Shown: positions 42,860 to 53,922 of the stretch, piece by piece | How the letters are laid out: each line of letters begins with the position of its first letter | How positions within the stretch are numbered: the stretch's first letter is position 1 | Assembly: GCF_030766935.1 (NCBI RefSeq) | Contig: NZ_JASERL010000008.1 | Location: forward strand, 248,001-312,000 | Direction: 5' to 3' | DNA length: 64,000 nucleotides | Source: Streptomyces sp. KL109B | GTDB lineage: Bacteria > Actinomycetota > Actinomycetes > Streptomycetales > Streptomycetaceae | Notes under the pieces: generated by a model | What the model saw: only the letters and a program-made list of their open reading frames with translations | Databases searched by the model: none | Told to the model about the DNA's origin: nothing | Made by a program: the position numbers and the translations under genes

Positions 42860-43704
42860 TTGCTGTCCCCTTCTGCGGTGGCCTGGTGCTCGGCGGCCTG
42901 GACTTCTTCGATGGCGGTGTCTTCGGGGGCGCCTTCGAAGGGGGTTCCGAGGTAGGCGGCGATGACGCGTTCGTCGCCTTGGACGACTTCGCTGGTGCCC
43001 TCGACGAGTTTTTCGCCTTGGACGAGGACGGCGACGCGGTCGCAGAGGTTGAAGATGAAGCGCATGTCGTGCTCGATGACGAGGACGGCGACGCCTTGGT
43101 CGCGGATGGCGACGACCAACTCTTCGGTGGCGCGGGTTTCTTGGGGGTTCATGCCGGCGGTTGGTTCGTCCAGCAGCAGCAGGCCCGGTTCGCTGGCCAT
43201 GGCGCGGGCGATTTCGAGTTTGCGTTGTTCGCCGTAGGACAGGTTGCGGGCGAGGTGGTCGCGTTTGTGGGTGAGGCCGATGAACTCGAGGAGTTCCATG
43301 GCGCGTTCTTCGGAGCCTCGTTCGGCTTTTTTGAAGCCGGGGCCGCGGAGGAGGGCGGACCAGAGGCCCTCTTTGGTGCGTGTGTGGCGGCCGACGAGGA
43401 CGTTTTCGAGGACGGTCATGTTGGCGAAGAGGCGGATGTTCTGGAAGGTGCGGGCGACGCCTGCTTGGGTGACGCGGTGGGGTTGGGGTGGGAGGACGTT
43501 TCCTTGGTAGGAGACGTTGCCTTCGGTGGGGGTGTAGAGGCCGGTGAGGCAGTTGAAGAAGGTGGTTTTTCCGGCGCCGTTGGGGCCGATGAGGCCGACG
43601 ATTTCGCCTTGGTCGACGTTGAGGTCGACGCCTCGTACGGCGGTGAGGCCGCCGAAGCGCATGGTGACGCCGCTTGCTTGGAGCACGGTGTTCATGGTGG
43701 TCAC
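42856..43704 (-). CDS. livG: branched-chain amino-acid ABC transporter ATP-binding protein LivG
   Basis: 282-aa second ATPase of the Liv importer. Walker A GPNGAGKTT, NCLTGLYTPTEG, signature LSYGEQR, Walker B LLLLDEPTAGMNP, the last being typical of LivG. GTG start in a GTGA overlap with livM; ATG at 43695 (MNTVLQ) is an alternative. A C-terminal acidic tail of about 30 residues extends beyond the usual end. Confidence 0.95.
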   Translation of the reverse strand: MTTMNTVLQASGVTMRFGGLTAVRGVDLNVDQGEIVGLIGPNGAGKTTFFNCLTGLYTPTEGNVSYQGNVLPPQPHRVTQAGVARTFQNIRLFANMTVLENVLVGRHTRTKEGLWSALLRGPGFKKAERGSEERAMELLEFIGLTHKRDHLARNLSYGEQRKLEIARAMASEPGLLLLDEPTAGMNPQETRATEELVVAIRDQGVAVLVIEHDMRFIFNLCDRVAVLVQGEKLVEGTSEVVQGDERVIAAYLGTPFEGAPEDTAIEEVQAAEHQATAEGDSK

Positions 43705-45503
43705 GCTCCTGCCTTGGTCGTTGCCGTGGTGGCGGTGCCGGGCAGGCTCGTTTGTTCGGGGATGTCGAGTTGGCCGGTGTCGTGGAATTCGAGTTTCTTG
43801 CGGCGGTCGGCGATGAGTCCTTCGGGGCGGAAGCGCATGAGGAGGACGAGGGCGAGGCCGAAGAGGAGGAGTTGGTAGTCGCCGATGAATTGGAGTTTGG
43901 CGGGGATGAGGTAGAGCAGGGCCGCGCCGATGAGGGGTCCGCTGACGGTGCCCATGCCGCCGAGGATGACGGCGGCGAGGAGGAAGGCGGAGTTGGGTGG
44001 TGCGTTTTCGACGAAGACGTACTGCTCGGGGGTAACGCTGTATTGGATGTGGCCTTGGACGGCTCCTGCCATGCCGGCGAGGGTGGCGCCGAGGGCGAAG
44101 GCGAGGAGCTTGAGGCGGAAGGCGTTGATGCCCATGGCGCGGGCGGCGGTTTCGTCTTCGCGGATGGCGACCCAGGCGCGGCCGATGCGGCTGGCGTCGG
44201 CGCGGCGGAAGACGGTCACGACGATGATCGTGAAGAAGAGCATCAGGAGGTAGTAGTTGGCGAACCGGGCGAGGTCGACGCCGAGGACGGTGTGGGTTTC
44301 GCCGAAGTCGAACCCGAAGATGACGAGGTCGGGGATGTTGGCGATGCCGTTGGGTCCGTTGGTGACGTCGGGGCCGGATTGGCCGTCCATGTTGCTCATG
44401 GCGATGCGGAAGATCTCGCCGAAGCCGAGGGTGACGATGGCGAGATAGTCGCCGCGCAGCCGCAGGGTGGGGGCGCCGATGAGGACGCCGAAGACGAGGG
44501 AGGCGCCGGCGCCGGTGAGGACGGCGGCCCAGAAGGGGAAGTGGACGCCGATGGTGGAGTCGGCGGAGCCGGAGACGAGGGCGGCCGCGTAGGCGCCGAC
44601 GCCGAGGAAGGCGACGTAGCCGAGGTCGAGGAGGCCTGCGAGGCCGACGACGACGTTGAGGCCGAGGGCGACGGTGGCGAAGACGAGGATGTTGGCGGCG
44701 ACGTTGGTGTAGGTGTCGTTGGACTGGGTGAAGGGGAAGGCCGCTGCGGCTACGAAGGCGGCGGTGAGGGCGATGTTGCGGTGTTTGTTGGTGAGGCCGG
44801 TGATGCGGGCGATGAGGCCGCTCTTGGTGAGGGCGCTGCCGCCGAAGAGGACGATGATGAGGTAGCCGACGAAGAGTTCGCCGTATTCGGTGTCGATGCC
44901 GTACGTGAAGACGTAGAGGGCGAGGCCGAAGGTGACGGCGATGATGAGGATTTCGACCCAGTCGGGGAGTGTGACGCTGCTGGGGCGTGCGGTGGGGGCT
45001 TTGAGGGTGGTGCGGAAGCGGGCCCAGGCGCCGGTGGCTTCGGGGTCGGGGACGTCGGTGGGGAGGCCGAGGGCGAAGAGGGTGGTGGCGAGGGCGGCGA
45101 TGCCGGCGATCCAGGCGCCGGGTTCGAGGTTGACGACGCCGCCGAGTTTCGCGGAGATGGCGCCCATGGTGTAGCCGGTGGTGCCGAGGGTGCCGAGTGC
45201 GAGGAGGAGGGTGGGGGCGGTGCTGCCGCCGGGGGTGAGCCAGTGCAGGCCGCGGGTGCCGAGGCCGGAGAGGGCGAGGAGCAGGGTGAGGAGTCCGCCG
45301 ATGAGGGTGAGGACTTGGAGTCCGCCGGGGTAGCCGGTGACGGTGAGGTCGCCGGGGAATTCGGCGGTCCAGGTCCAGGCGAGGAAGGTGCTGGCGACGG
45401 TGGCGAGGGCGGCCGTGGCGGTGCCGTAGCGGGCGGCCTTCTCGGGGAGGGGGATGAGTGCTTGGGGCGTCTTGGTGGTGGTCGTGGTCGTGGTGTCTGT
45501 CAT
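43701..45503 (-). CDS. livM: branched-chain amino-acid ABC transporter permease LivM, long form
   Basis: Inner-membrane permease with the BPD_transp_2 fold in its C-terminal 330 residues (NVVVGLAGLLDLGYVAFLGVGAYAAAL, ETAARAMGIN). At 600 aa it is much longer than a typical LivM (300-420 aa). The first 250 residues add a Thr-rich start and about five or six extra hydrophobic segments. ATG 45503 has the better ribosome site; GTG 45512 overlaps the livH stop. Confidence 0.92.
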   Translation of the reverse strand: MTDTTTTTTTKTPQALIPLPEKAARYGTATAALATVASTFLAWTWTAEFPGDLTVTGYPGGLQVLTLIGGLLTLLLALSGLGTRGLHWLTPGGSTAPTLLLALGTLGTTGYTMGAISAKLGGVVNLEPGAWIAGIAALATTLFALGLPTDVPDPEATGAWARFRTTLKAPTARPSSVTLPDWVEILIIAVTFGLALYVFTYGIDTEYGELFVGYLIIVLFGGSALTKSGLIARITGLTNKHRNIALTAAFVAAAAFPFTQSNDTYTNVAANILVFATVALGLNVVVGLAGLLDLGYVAFLGVGAYAAALVSGSADSTIGVHFPFWAAVLTGAGASLVFGVLIGAPTLRLRGDYLAIVTLGFGEIFRIAMSNMDGQSGPDVTNGPNGIANIPDLVIFGFDFGETHTVLGVDLARFANYYLLMLFFTIIVVTVFRRADASRIGRAWVAIREDETAARAMGINAFRLKLLAFALGATLAGMAGAVQGHIQYSVTPEQYVFVENAPPNSAFLLAAVILGGMGTVSGPLIGAALLYLIPAKLQFIGDYQLLLFGLALVLLMRFRPEGLIADRRKKLEFHDTGQLDIPEQTSLPGTATTATTKAGA

Positions 45504-45508
45504 GGTGA

Positions 45509-46438
45509 TCACGCCCTGTCCGCGACGCGTTCGCCGAGCAGGCCTTGGGGTCGGAGCAGGAGGACGAGGATGAGCAGCACGAAGGCCCAGACGTCCTTCC
45601 AGGATCCGCCGCCGAGGAGTTCCATGCCGGGGATGTCCTGGATGTAGGCGGTGGCGAGGGCTTCGGCGACGCCGAGGGTGAGTCCGCCGATCATGGCGCC
45701 GTAGATGTTGCCGATGCCGCCGAGGACGGCCGCGGTGAAGGCTTTGAGGCCGGCGATGAAGCCCATCTTGAAGCCGATCTGGCCGTATTTGAGGCCGTAG
45801 GCGACGGCTGCGACGGCGGCGAAGGCGCCGCCGATGGCGAAGGCGGTGACGACGATGCGGTCGGTGTTGATGCCCATGAGGCGGGCGGTGTCGGGGTCTT
45901 GGGAGGTGGCTTGCATGGCGCGGCCGGTGCGGGTCTTGGCGACGAAGTAGGCGAGGATCGCCATGCAGATGGGGGCGGCGATGATGAGGAAGAGGTCGCC
46001 GCGTTGGAGGGAGAAGGCGCCGAGGTCGATGGGGCCGCCCTCGAACTGGGGGAAGGTGCGGTCGGACTTGGCGTGCGGGTAGAAGGCCCAGACGGCTTGT
46101 TGGAGGGTGATCGACAGGCCGATGGCGGTGATGAGGGGCGCGAGGCGTGGTGCGTTGCGCAGGGGGCGGTAGGCGAACCGTTCGGCGCCGACGGCGATGA
46201 GGACGGAGCAGGCGATGCCCATGAGGATCATCAGGGGCAGGGCGACGGCGAGCGCGGTGCCGGTGGGTAGCCAGAGCCACATGGTGAGGGCGCCGAAGCC
46301 GCCGATCATGTAGATCTCGCCGTGGGCGAAGTTGATGAGCTGGATGATGCCGTAGACCATGGTGTAGCCGACGGCTATGAGGCCGTACAGGGCTCCGAGG
46401 ATCAGGCCGTTGACCAGCTGTTGCGGCAGATCGTGCAC
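45509..46438 (-). CDS. livH: branched-chain amino-acid ABC transporter permease LivH
   Basis: 309-aa permease partner of LivM with LVNGLILGALYGLIAVGYTMVYG and INFAHGEIYMIG at the N-terminus, both LivH hallmarks. GTG start (VHDLPQQL) with GGAGG 7 nt upstream; a longer open frame reaching 46591 lacks support. 136 bp downstream of the binding-protein gene. Confidence 0.95.
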   Translation of the reverse strand: MHDLPQQLVNGLILGALYGLIAVGYTMVYGIIQLINFAHGEIYMIGGFGALTMWLWLPTGTALAVALPLMILMGIACSVLIAVGAERFAYRPLRNAPRLAPLITAIGLSITLQQAVWAFYPHAKSDRTFPQFEGGPIDLGAFSLQRGDLFLIIAAPICMAILAYFVAKTRTGRAMQATSQDPDTARLMGINTDRIVVTAFAIGGAFAAVAAVAYGLKYGQIGFKMGFIAGLKAFTAAVLGGIGNIYGAMIGGLTLGVAEALATAYIQDIPGMELLGGGSWKDVWAFVLLILVLLLRPQGLLGERVADRA

Positions 46439-46574
46439 CGCTGGGCCTCCGTGGTGTGGGTCAAGTGGGCGGTCGCGGGGGCGTGTTGGTGGTGGACCCC
46501 GCGTGGTGGGCCGGGGTGGTTGGGGGAGCGCTCGGGGTCGGTCCGGGCGCTCCCCCTGGGGTGTTACTGGGGTG

Positions 46575-47807
46575 TTACTGCTCCAGCTCACCGGTCTTGA
46601 CGGGGGTGTGCTTGCCGTTCTTGACCTGGTAGACGGTGAGGGTCTTGTTGGTGGTGTCGCCGTACTGGTCGAAGGCGACCTGGCCGGTGACGCCGTTGAA
46701 GCTGACCTTCTGGGTGGCTTCGGTGATCTTCTGGCGGGCGTCGCTGGGGAGCTTGCCGTCGTTGTCGTTCACGACCTGCTTGACGGCTTGGATGATGGCC
46801 CAGGCGGCGTCGTAGGAGAGGCCGCCGTAGGTCTCGTAGGGCTCCTTGTAGCCGCCGGCCTGGTAGTCGGAGATGAACTTCTTGGCGGTGTCGAGCTTGT
46901 CGACGGGGGCGCCGACGGAGGTGGCGAAGTCGCCGTTGGCGGCCTTGCCTGCGAGCTTGACGTAGTCGAGGCTCTGGAGGGCGTCGCCGCCGATGAGGGG
47001 GATCTTGGCGCCGGCGTCCTTGATCTGCTTGGAGAGCGGTGCGCCGTTGGGGTATTCGCCGCCGAAGTAGACGAAGTCCGCGCCGGAGTTCTTGATCTTG
47101 GTGGAGATGGCTCCGAAGTCGCGGTCGTCCTTGTTGATGTGGTCGGTGGCGACGACCTTTCCGCCGAGCTTCTTGAATTCGTCGCGGAAGGTCTGGGCGA
47201 GTCCCGCGCCGTAGGTGAGCTTGTTGTCGACGACGTACACCTTCTTCAGCTTGAGCTGGTTGTAGGCGTACTGGGCGGCGAAGGGGCCCTGGAGGGCGTC
47301 GGTGGTGGCGGTGCGGAAGTACGTCTTGAACTCGCGCTGCTTGGACGTGAGGTACTTGGTGCCCTGGGTCAGCGTCGGGTTGGTGTTCGCCGGTGAGATC
47401 TGGACGAGATTGGCGGCGGAGAATGTCTTCTGCATCGACTGGGCGACGTTGGAGTTGAGGGGTCCTACGACGCCGAGGACGTCCTTCATGCCGACGAGTT
47501 TGGTGGCGTTCTGGCCGCCGGTGGAGGCGTTGGCCACGTCGTCGAGCGGTTCGGTCTTGAAGGTGACGCCGGGCACTTCCTTGTTCTTGTTGGCGACCTT
47601 GGCGGCGAGGTCCACGGAGTTCTTGATGCCGAGTCCGATGGCCGAGAGGTCGCCGCTCAGCGGGGCGTCGACGCCGATGACCACGGTGGTCTTCTCGCCG
47701 TCGCCGGACTTCTTGTCCTCGTCGCGCGATCCGCAGGCGGAGAGCGTGAGTGCTCCGGTGGTGAGCACGGAAGTGAGTATGAGCAGAGAACGGTGTCGCA
47801 CGATCAT
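46575..47807 (-). CDS. livK: branched-chain amino-acid ABC transporter substrate-binding lipoprotein
   Basis: 410-aa periplasmic-binding-like lipoprotein. Signal peptide with lipobox LSAC near residue 25, then a charged linker and a Leu/Ile/Val-binding domain (VIGVDAPLSGDLSAIGLGIKNSVDLA at its start). ATG 47807 after GGGAGAGG. Start of the liv operon; the 136-bp gap to livH may allow higher expression of the binding protein. Substrate could be amides or other amino acids. Confidence 0.94.
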   Translation of the reverse strand: MIVRHRSLLILTSVLTTGALTLSACGSRDEDKKSGDGEKTTVVIGVDAPLSGDLSAIGLGIKNSVDLAAKVANKNKEVPGVTFKTEPLDDVANASTGGQNATKLVGMKDVLGVVGPLNSNVAQSMQKTFSAANLVQISPANTNPTLTQGTKYLTSKQREFKTYFRTATTDALQGPFAAQYAYNQLKLKKVYVVDNKLTYGAGLAQTFRDEFKKLGGKVVATDHINKDDRDFGAISTKIKNSGADFVYFGGEYPNGAPLSKQIKDAGAKIPLIGGDALQSLDYVKLAGKAANGDFATSVGAPVDKLDTAKKFISDYQAGGYKEPYETYGGLSYDAAWAIIQAVKQVVNDNDGKLPSDARQKITEATQKVSFNGVTGQVAFDQYGDTTNKTLTVYQVKNGKHTPVKTGELEQ

Positions 47808-48143
47808 TCCTCTCCCTGGCGCGGTCCCATTGGGTGGGGGACGTATGTCTCGCCGGGCCGTACGGAGTGGTACTGGGCCGTGCAAGTGACGCGCCCGGCG
47901 GCGCGGTGACTGGCCGTGACTATAAGCGCAGGTGGCGGACTGTAGCGCGGGTGCGGGAGAGGCTGTGACGTTCTTGTTATGCCGGGGCGTCCTGCCGGAT
48001 ACGGTCCGACCAAGATCACCTCAAGTCCCGTAGTGGAGCGGGGTGTTACCAAGATCGACAGGGGGGTTCGCTCCCCGTTCGTGAAGACAGTGCTACGCGG
48101 TGCGACGTTCGCATTGCTTCGTTGCGGCAGAGGTAACCGAGTG
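47808..48143. other. 336-bp intergenic region, livK promoter side
   Basis: No gene seen. On the minus strand TATAGT at 47919-47924 is a possible -10 box for livK, without a clear -35. A GGTAAC-CGAGT-GTTACC hairpin at 48132-48148 overlaps the stop of the next minus-strand gene and could help terminate it. GGGG/CCCC and ACCAAGATC repeats lie between. Confidence 0.5.
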
Positions 48144-48761
48144 TTACCGCTGTGTGAGTTCGGAGCGGGGGGCGGTGCAGCGGGCGTGCAGCAGCGTGAA
48201 CAGGTCGTGCGGGTAGCGGTCGACGAAGATGAAGCCGTGCTGTTCCTTGCCGCGCCGGTTGTGCAGGGTGACGTCGAGATAGGCCATGTCGAGTGCGCGG
48301 GGCAGGGCGGCGCAGTCGCGTACGGAGATCCGTACGGTGAGGGGGCGCGGGGTGCCCCGGGTGACGGTGACGGGGGTTGTGGGCGCGACCGCGGCGGCCA
48401 ATCGCGGGTCTCCCGCCCGGATGTGACTGATCGTCACGGTGGGGCCGCGGTCGACGTGGGCGACGAACCGGAAGGTGGCGCCGTGGGCGCCTTCGTAGCG
48501 CAGGTGGGTGACCTGGGCGGGCCAGGGCGGTGGCGCCGGTGGGGCGGGCGGTTCGGGCCGGGGGAACCAGAGCGCGCCCGCGACGGCGACCGCGCCCCCC
48601 AGCCCGGCCAGGAGGAGACGCCGCCTGCGCGACGACAGCGCGGCCCAACGTTCGTACGCGCGCGGGGAGTCGGTGCCGACGACGACATCGCTGGGGTGCG
48701 GCGGGAGGGGTTGGCTGTCGGCCGCTTCCCGATACGGCTCGACGGGCCCAATGCCGGTCAT
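48144..48761 (-). CDS. membrane-anchored protein of unknown function
   Basis: 205 aa. A cytoplasmic N-terminus of about 45 residues, an RRRR stop, one hydrophobic segment (LLLAGLGGAVAVAGALWF), a Pro-rich stretch, then an extracytoplasmic beta-rich domain with paired cysteines. I do not recognise the family. ATG at 48761 (MTGIGPVEPY). Single gene, pointing away from the S15 peptidase gene. Confidence 0.75.
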   Translation of the reverse strand: MTGIGPVEPYREAADSQPLPPHPSDVVVGTDSPRAYERWAALSSRRRRLLLAGLGGAVAVAGALWFPRPEPPAPPAPPPWPAQVTHLRYEGAHGATFRFVAHVDRGPTVTISHIRAGDPRLAAAVAPTTPVTVTRGTPRPLTVRISVRDCAALPRALDMAYLDVTLHNRRGKEQHGFIFVDRYPHDLFTLLHARCTAPRSELTQR

Positions 48762-48829
48762 GCTCGACGGTAGGTCGGAGGACGGGGCTCCGCCAATAAC
48801 GGGGGTGGTTCCGGGTGGCGTGGCCTACG

Positions 48830-48876
48830 TCGCGGGGCTCTGCCCCGGGCCCCGCTGCTCAATCGCCGCAGGGGCT
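48830..48876. repeat. dispersed intergenic repeat, copy 6 (inverted)
   Basis: GCGGGGCTCTGCCCCGGGCC then GCTGCTCAATCGCCGCAGGG: the same element in reverse orientation, in the 233-bp gap before the secreted peptidase gene. Confidence 0.75.
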
Positions 48877-48994
48877 CTGTTTTGGCCATCCGCAGGGCGC
48901 GGCCCTCTGGCCTGGCGCGGTGTGACGCGATGGAATGCCACGCGTCACCTCCCGTCCCACGAGTGAACTCCCCGACCGCGCCCTTGGAGGCACG

Positions 48995-50935
48995 ATGGCG
49001 AGATCCACCAGACCCACCAGGCCCGTCGGCAAGAGACGTTTCGGTCTGCCGTTGGTGTGCGCGCTGGTGGCGGCGCTGACCGCCCCGTCCGCGTACGCCG
49101 CCCAACCCCCCACCGCCCCCGCCACGTTGAAGATCGCCGAAGGCGAGACGCAACCCGTCTTCTCGCGCGCAGACGCGGTCCTGCAGAAGGTCGACATCCA
49201 GACGGAGGCCGACAGCGACGGCGACGGCAAGCGCGACACCGTACGGATGCGGATCCTGCGCCCCAAGGAGACGGAGACGGCGGGCCTGAAGGTGGCCACG
49301 ATCGTCGAGGCGAGCCCGTACTGGGCGGGCGGCAACGACGTCCCGAACCACGTCGTCGACCTGGACGAGGACGGCCTCCCGGAGTCCGGTAAGCGCTACC
49401 AACAGGCGCCGGGGCAAGCCGGGTTGACCGGACCCGCCGTGGCGTACGGCGGGTACTACGACAACTACTTCCTGCCGCGCGGCTACGCCGTCGCCGAGGT
49501 CGACAGCCTCGGCACCGGCGGCTCCACCGGCTGCCCGACCTCGGGCGGCCGCAACGAGACCTTGGGCGCCAAGGCCGCGATCGACTGGCTGAACGGCCGC
49601 GCCAAGGGCTGGGACGAGGCCGGCGATCCGATCCGCGCCGACTGGTCGACCGGCGACGCCGCCATGATGGGCATCTCGTACAACGGCACCCTGCCAACCG
49701 CCGTCGCCGGCACGGGAGTCGAGGGCCTGAAGGCGATCGTGCCGATCTCCGGGATCTCCTCCTGGTACGACTACTACCGCGCGAACGGCGGCGTCGTGGC
49801 GCCCGGCACGTACCAGGGCGAGGACACCGACGTGCTCGCGCGGTACGTGTACTCGCGCGCGGACCGGGAGATCTGCAAGCCGGTCCTGGACGCGCTGGAG
49901 CGTGATCAGGACCGGGTGACCGGGGACTGGTCGCCGTACTGGCAGGAGCGCGACTACCTGAAGGACGCCGAAAGGATCAAGGCGGCGACGTTCGTCGTGC
50001 ACGGCCTCAACGACTGGAACGTGAAGACGAAGAACGCGGGCCGGCTGTGGGAGGCGCTGAAGAAGAACCACGTGCCGCGCAAGCTGTGGCTGCACCAGGC
50101 CGGGCACTCCAACCCGATGCCGCTGCGCATGGAGGAGTGGCTGCGCCAGGTCCACCACTGGTTCGACCACTACCTCTACGGCATCGACAACGGCATCACC
50201 GCGGAACCCCAAGTCGACGTCGAACAGGCCGACTTCAGCTGGAAGCGGCAGAGCGACTGGCCGGCGCCTGGCACCCGGTCGACGACGCTTCGGCTGCGCG
50301 CCGACGGCACGCTGGGGCGGCAGGCGGGGCCCTCGCGCGTCCAGTCGCTGACGGACGTGGGGCGGACGATCGCCGCGGAGAAGCTGGTGACGTCACCGGA
50401 CGAGGCGGACCGGAACCGGCTCGCGTACACGACGGGCGTACTCGACAAGGACGTCCGGCTGAACGGTGTGCCCAAGGTCGACGTGCGGGCGTCCCTCGCC
50501 GGTACGTCGCCGTACGTGACCGCGCTGCTCGTCGACTACGGGCGTGACACCCGCGCCACGTCGGGCACGGTCACCGACACCTCGCAGCAGGTCTGCTACG
50601 GCGAGGGCGTGCCGGGGCTCGCGGGCGAGACGGGCTGTGCGTACCGCACGAAGCACCGCACCGAGACCGCCGACTTCAAGATCGTGACGCGTGGCTGGCT
50701 GGACGCCCGCAACCGGACGTCGTACGAGCGTCAGTCGAAGGTCGTCGAGGGCCGCGAGTACCGGCTGAAGTGGGACATGCAGCCCGAGGACTACGTCTTC
50801 AAGGCCGGGCACCGGCTCGGCGTCGTCCTGATCTCGACCGATTACGACTACACGCTGCGCTACCCGGCGGGCACGAGGATGACCGTGCGCGCCGGGGACA
50901 GTTCGGTGTCGCTGCCGGTGGCGCCTACGTCGTAG
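48995..50935 (+). CDS. secreted Xaa-Pro dipeptidyl-peptidase, S15 family
   Basis: 646-aa extracellular serine peptidase. Signal peptide from residue 1 to about 40 (KRRFGLPLVCALVAALTAPSAYA). Catalytic Ser in GISYNG, Asp in HGLNDWNV, and His in QAGHSNP, then a C-terminal jelly-roll domain. ATG 48995 with TTGGAGG just before it; an ATG at 48935 lacks a ribosome site. Stand-alone gene. Confidence 0.92.
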   Translation: MARSTRPTRPVGKRRFGLPLVCALVAALTAPSAYAAQPPTAPATLKIAEGETQPVFSRADAVLQKVDIQTEADSDGDGKRDTVRMRILRPKETETAGLKVATIVEASPYWAGGNDVPNHVVDLDEDGLPESGKRYQQAPGQAGLTGPAVAYGGYYDNYFLPRGYAVAEVDSLGTGGSTGCPTSGGRNETLGAKAAIDWLNGRAKGWDEAGDPIRADWSTGDAAMMGISYNGTLPTAVAGTGVEGLKAIVPISGISSWYDYYRANGGVVAPGTYQGEDTDVLARYVYSRADREICKPVLDALERDQDRVTGDWSPYWQERDYLKDAERIKAATFVVHGLNDWNVKTKNAGRLWEALKKNHVPRKLWLHQAGHSNPMPLRMEEWLRQVHHWFDHYLYGIDNGITAEPQVDVEQADFSWKRQSDWPAPGTRSTTLRLRADGTLGRQAGPSRVQSLTDVGRTIAAEKLVTSPDEADRNRLAYTTGVLDKDVRLNGVPKVDVRASLAGTSPYVTALLVDYGRDTRATSGTVTDTSQQVCYGEGVPGLAGETGCAYRTKHRTETADFKIVTRGWLDARNRTSYERQSKVVEGREYRLKWDMQPEDYVFKAGHRLGVVLISTDYDYTLRYPAGTRMTVRAGDSSVSLPVAPTS

Positions 50936-50967
50936 CGGCGGCTATGTCGTAGCGGTGGCTACGGTGG

Positions 50968-51438
50968 CTACGTCGTAGGGGCGTTCGGCGCTTCCTTGAG
51001 CATGCAGGTCAGGCGGGCCGAGCAGACCCGTCTGTCCTGCTCGTCGGTGATGATCACTTCGTACGTCGCCGTGGAGCGGCCGCGGTGCAGTGGCGTGGCG
51101 ACGCCGGTGACGAGGCCGGAGCGGGCGCCGCGGTGGTGCGTGCAGTTCAGGTCGACGCCGACGGCGATCTTGCCGCTGCCGCCGTGCAGCATCGCGCCGA
51201 CGGAGCCGAGGGTCTCGGCGAGCACGGCGGAGGCGCCGCCGTGCAGCAGTCCGTAGGGCTGGGTGTTGCCCTCGACGGGCATGGTGCCGACGACGCGCTC
51301 GGCCGAGGCCTCCTTCACGTCGATGCCCATGCGGGTGCCGAGGTGCCCGGCGGAGAACAGGGCGACGAGGTCGATGCCGAGCGCGGCGTACTCGTCGATG
51401 ACCTCTTGCGGGAACTGCGTGTGGTTCTGCTCGCCCAT
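50968..51438 (-). CDS. PaaI family hotdog-fold thioesterase
   Basis: 156-aa acyl-CoA thioesterase. GLLHGGASAVLAETLGSVGA is the hotdog active-site helix, and VDLNCTHHRGARSG follows. Likely removes CoA from aromatic or other stalled acyl-CoAs. ATG at 51438. Convergent with the S15 peptidase gene; 62 bp downstream of the FdhF-like gene. Confidence 0.92.
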   Translation of the reverse strand: MGEQNHTQFPQEVIDEYAALGIDLVALFSAGHLGTRMGIDVKEASAERVVGTMPVEGNTQPYGLLHGGASAVLAETLGSVGAMLHGGSGKIAVGVDLNCTHHRGARSGLVTGVATPLHRGRSTATYEVIITDEQDRRVCSARLTCMLKEAPNAPTT

Positions 51439-51500
51439 GGGGCCCGGCTCCGTTCGTCGTGCCTAGCTCGATCGAGTCGTGTACGTGGCTGAGCAAACGC

Positions 51501-53789
<2,289 letters not shown>

Positions 53790-53922
53790 GGGTCGGCTCC
53801 CCTTTGAGCGGTCCTGCGCAGTGCTGTGCGCCAGGTCTCCGATCTTCGCACGGGGGTCTGACAACGCCCGCTCCGGCCGGAGGTGGGCCGCGCTGTCAGT
53901 GGGGCGTGGCAGGATCGTGGGC

